Assembly: GCA_018398765.1 (NCBI GenBank)
Contig: JAHBMJ010004831.1
Location: 1-41,283, forward strand
Source: Chromera velia
Taxonomy: Eukaryota > Sar > Chromeraceae
Reading direction: 5' to 3'
DNA length: 41,283 nucleotides
In this document: positions 40,306-41,283 of the stretch, one piece after another
How the letters are laid out: every line of letters starts with the position of its first letter
Position numbering within the stretch: position 1 is the first letter of the stretch
Position numbers and translations under genes: made by a program
Notes under the pieces: generated by a model
Seen by the model: only the letters and a program-made list of their open reading frames with translations
Database searches by the model: none
What the model was told of the DNA's origin: nothing

Positions 40306-41283
40306 AAATAAGAGATCGACATAACTACCACCTCCATCTCACCTATAATTGAAAAGCTATCTTGCAACATGAGGCTCTACTAATAATTGAGAACGCTTGT
40401 ATCACATAGTATGGTTAAGTATAGGACTAGGTATAAGAGTTTTATCTTTAGAAATCTTTATTCGATTTCGGGCCAAATTTCAGGCCTACTCAGCCCTAAC
40501 GATAGCAAGATATATATACCAAGTTTAACTGAGACATTAGCAAAATTAATCTTTATGGCTCACTTAGCCTAATGACTTAGGCTTAATCTTGCCTTAGATT
40601 CCTTAGAAATCAAAATTATTTTGAAGACGTTAATCTAGACTTTAATGAGCTTTCAGATATTTAAGTTAAACATACACTAAAACATGCATTAACAACAAAC
40701 CTACTAGTAAAACGAATGTAGTCTATAGAACGTACTAGTACACGTACGCACTGTACTACGCACGCAAGGTAAACATGAATCGATGGTGACAAACGAGCCT
40801 CTTAGTCAGTCCAGCGAATCTGTGTGTCATCCTTTTTCACGTTCCTTCAAATAAAGTCTTTCTCTAGTTCTTTCTCTGCTGTCCAACGTGGTGGCGGTCT
40901 CGGAGTGGAACTCATTCGCGAAGACGATTGATGGGTGGGTGCAATACATTGAATGTCCCAGACGAGGCATGCACAGAACAGGTGGGAAAAGTGAGAAGCA
41001 ACTTGCAGAGAGATTGTACTAAGCTAGGTCAAATTCCTCACGACAGGTCGACTTATCATCGACATAAACAGCCACCAACTGCTCCAGCTTCTCCTGGGTC
41101 GTTTCGTCTGTGCGTCTACTCATAAATCGGTCCATCCTATCCACTCATTCATTCATCAATTCGTTCACGCATGCCAAGCATACAGTCACTCACGCACGCA
41201 CTCACTCACTCACTCACTCACTCCCAGCCGTGTAAAACCGACAATCGTTGCTCTGCGCCTCTCTCTTTCTCTCCCCCCCCCCC
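40306..41283. other. Terminal interval without a gene
   Basis: AT-rich to 40.75 kb, then mixed. An (ACTC)n microsatellite lies at 41200-41223 and a C-run ends the window. No open frame has coding character. Confidence 0.55.

Overview
The window reads as nuclear DNA of an intron-bearing unicellular eukaryote with starch metabolism. A chromerid-type alveolate such as Chromera velia is my best guess, but this is an inference from style, not a database match. The basis is spliceosomal GT-AG introns, pyrimidine-rich simple repeats in introns, a starch-binding-type domain, Ser/Pro/Gln-rich nuclear proteins, and copia-like retroelements with unusual ends. There is no bacterial-style gene packing.

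Layout. 0-2 kb: a 73-bp tandem repeat, then three exons of a serine/threonine or tyrosine-kinase-like protein kinase (+). 2-5 kb: low-complexity and AT-rich DNA with a 26-bp palindrome and a short terminal-inverted-repeat element. 5.1-5.9 kb: the 3' tail of a dead non-LTR retrotransposon. 5,968-12,136: a complete but inactivated copia-type LTR retrotransposon (-), with gag, integrase, reverse transcriptase and RNase H all recognisable. 13.2-15.3 kb: broken minus-strand reading frames that I do not recognise. 17,954-24,256: a six-exon gene (+) for a protein of about 1,459 aa with two AT-hooks. 24.3-28.5 kb: gene-poor, with a roughly 33-bp degenerate tandem repeat and a tRNA gene whose two halves lie about 390 bp apart. 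28.6-29.6 kb: a CBM20-like starch-binding gene followed by Cys/His 18-residue repeats, with frame breaks. 31,147-33,282: an intronless PRP28/DDX23-type DEAD-box helicase (-). 34,022-40,300: a second inactivated copia-type element (+). The last kilobase has no gene.

The most interesting signal is in the two LTR elements. They are distinct families, but both end in AG...CT rather than TG...CA, both have 5-bp target duplications, and both have LTR pairs that differ almost only by transitions (35 transitions to 2 transversions by my hand alignment), mostly at CpA/TpG and CpG. The pol frame of the second element keeps one reading frame for more than 4 kb but has 11 internal stops, all TAG or TAA. 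That is what CpA to TpA change (TGG to TAG, CAG/CAA to TAG/TAA) would give. This looks like a RIP-like or methylation/deamination process acting on transposons.

The host genes do not form an operon or an obvious pathway. The kinase, AT-hook protein, starch-binding protein and splicing helicase appear to be independent transcription units separated by mobile DNA. The AT-hook gene and the helicase gene share a CG-rich TTTCGCGC (E2F-like) motif, in the same orientation relative to the gene, about 300-370 bp upstream of their start codons.
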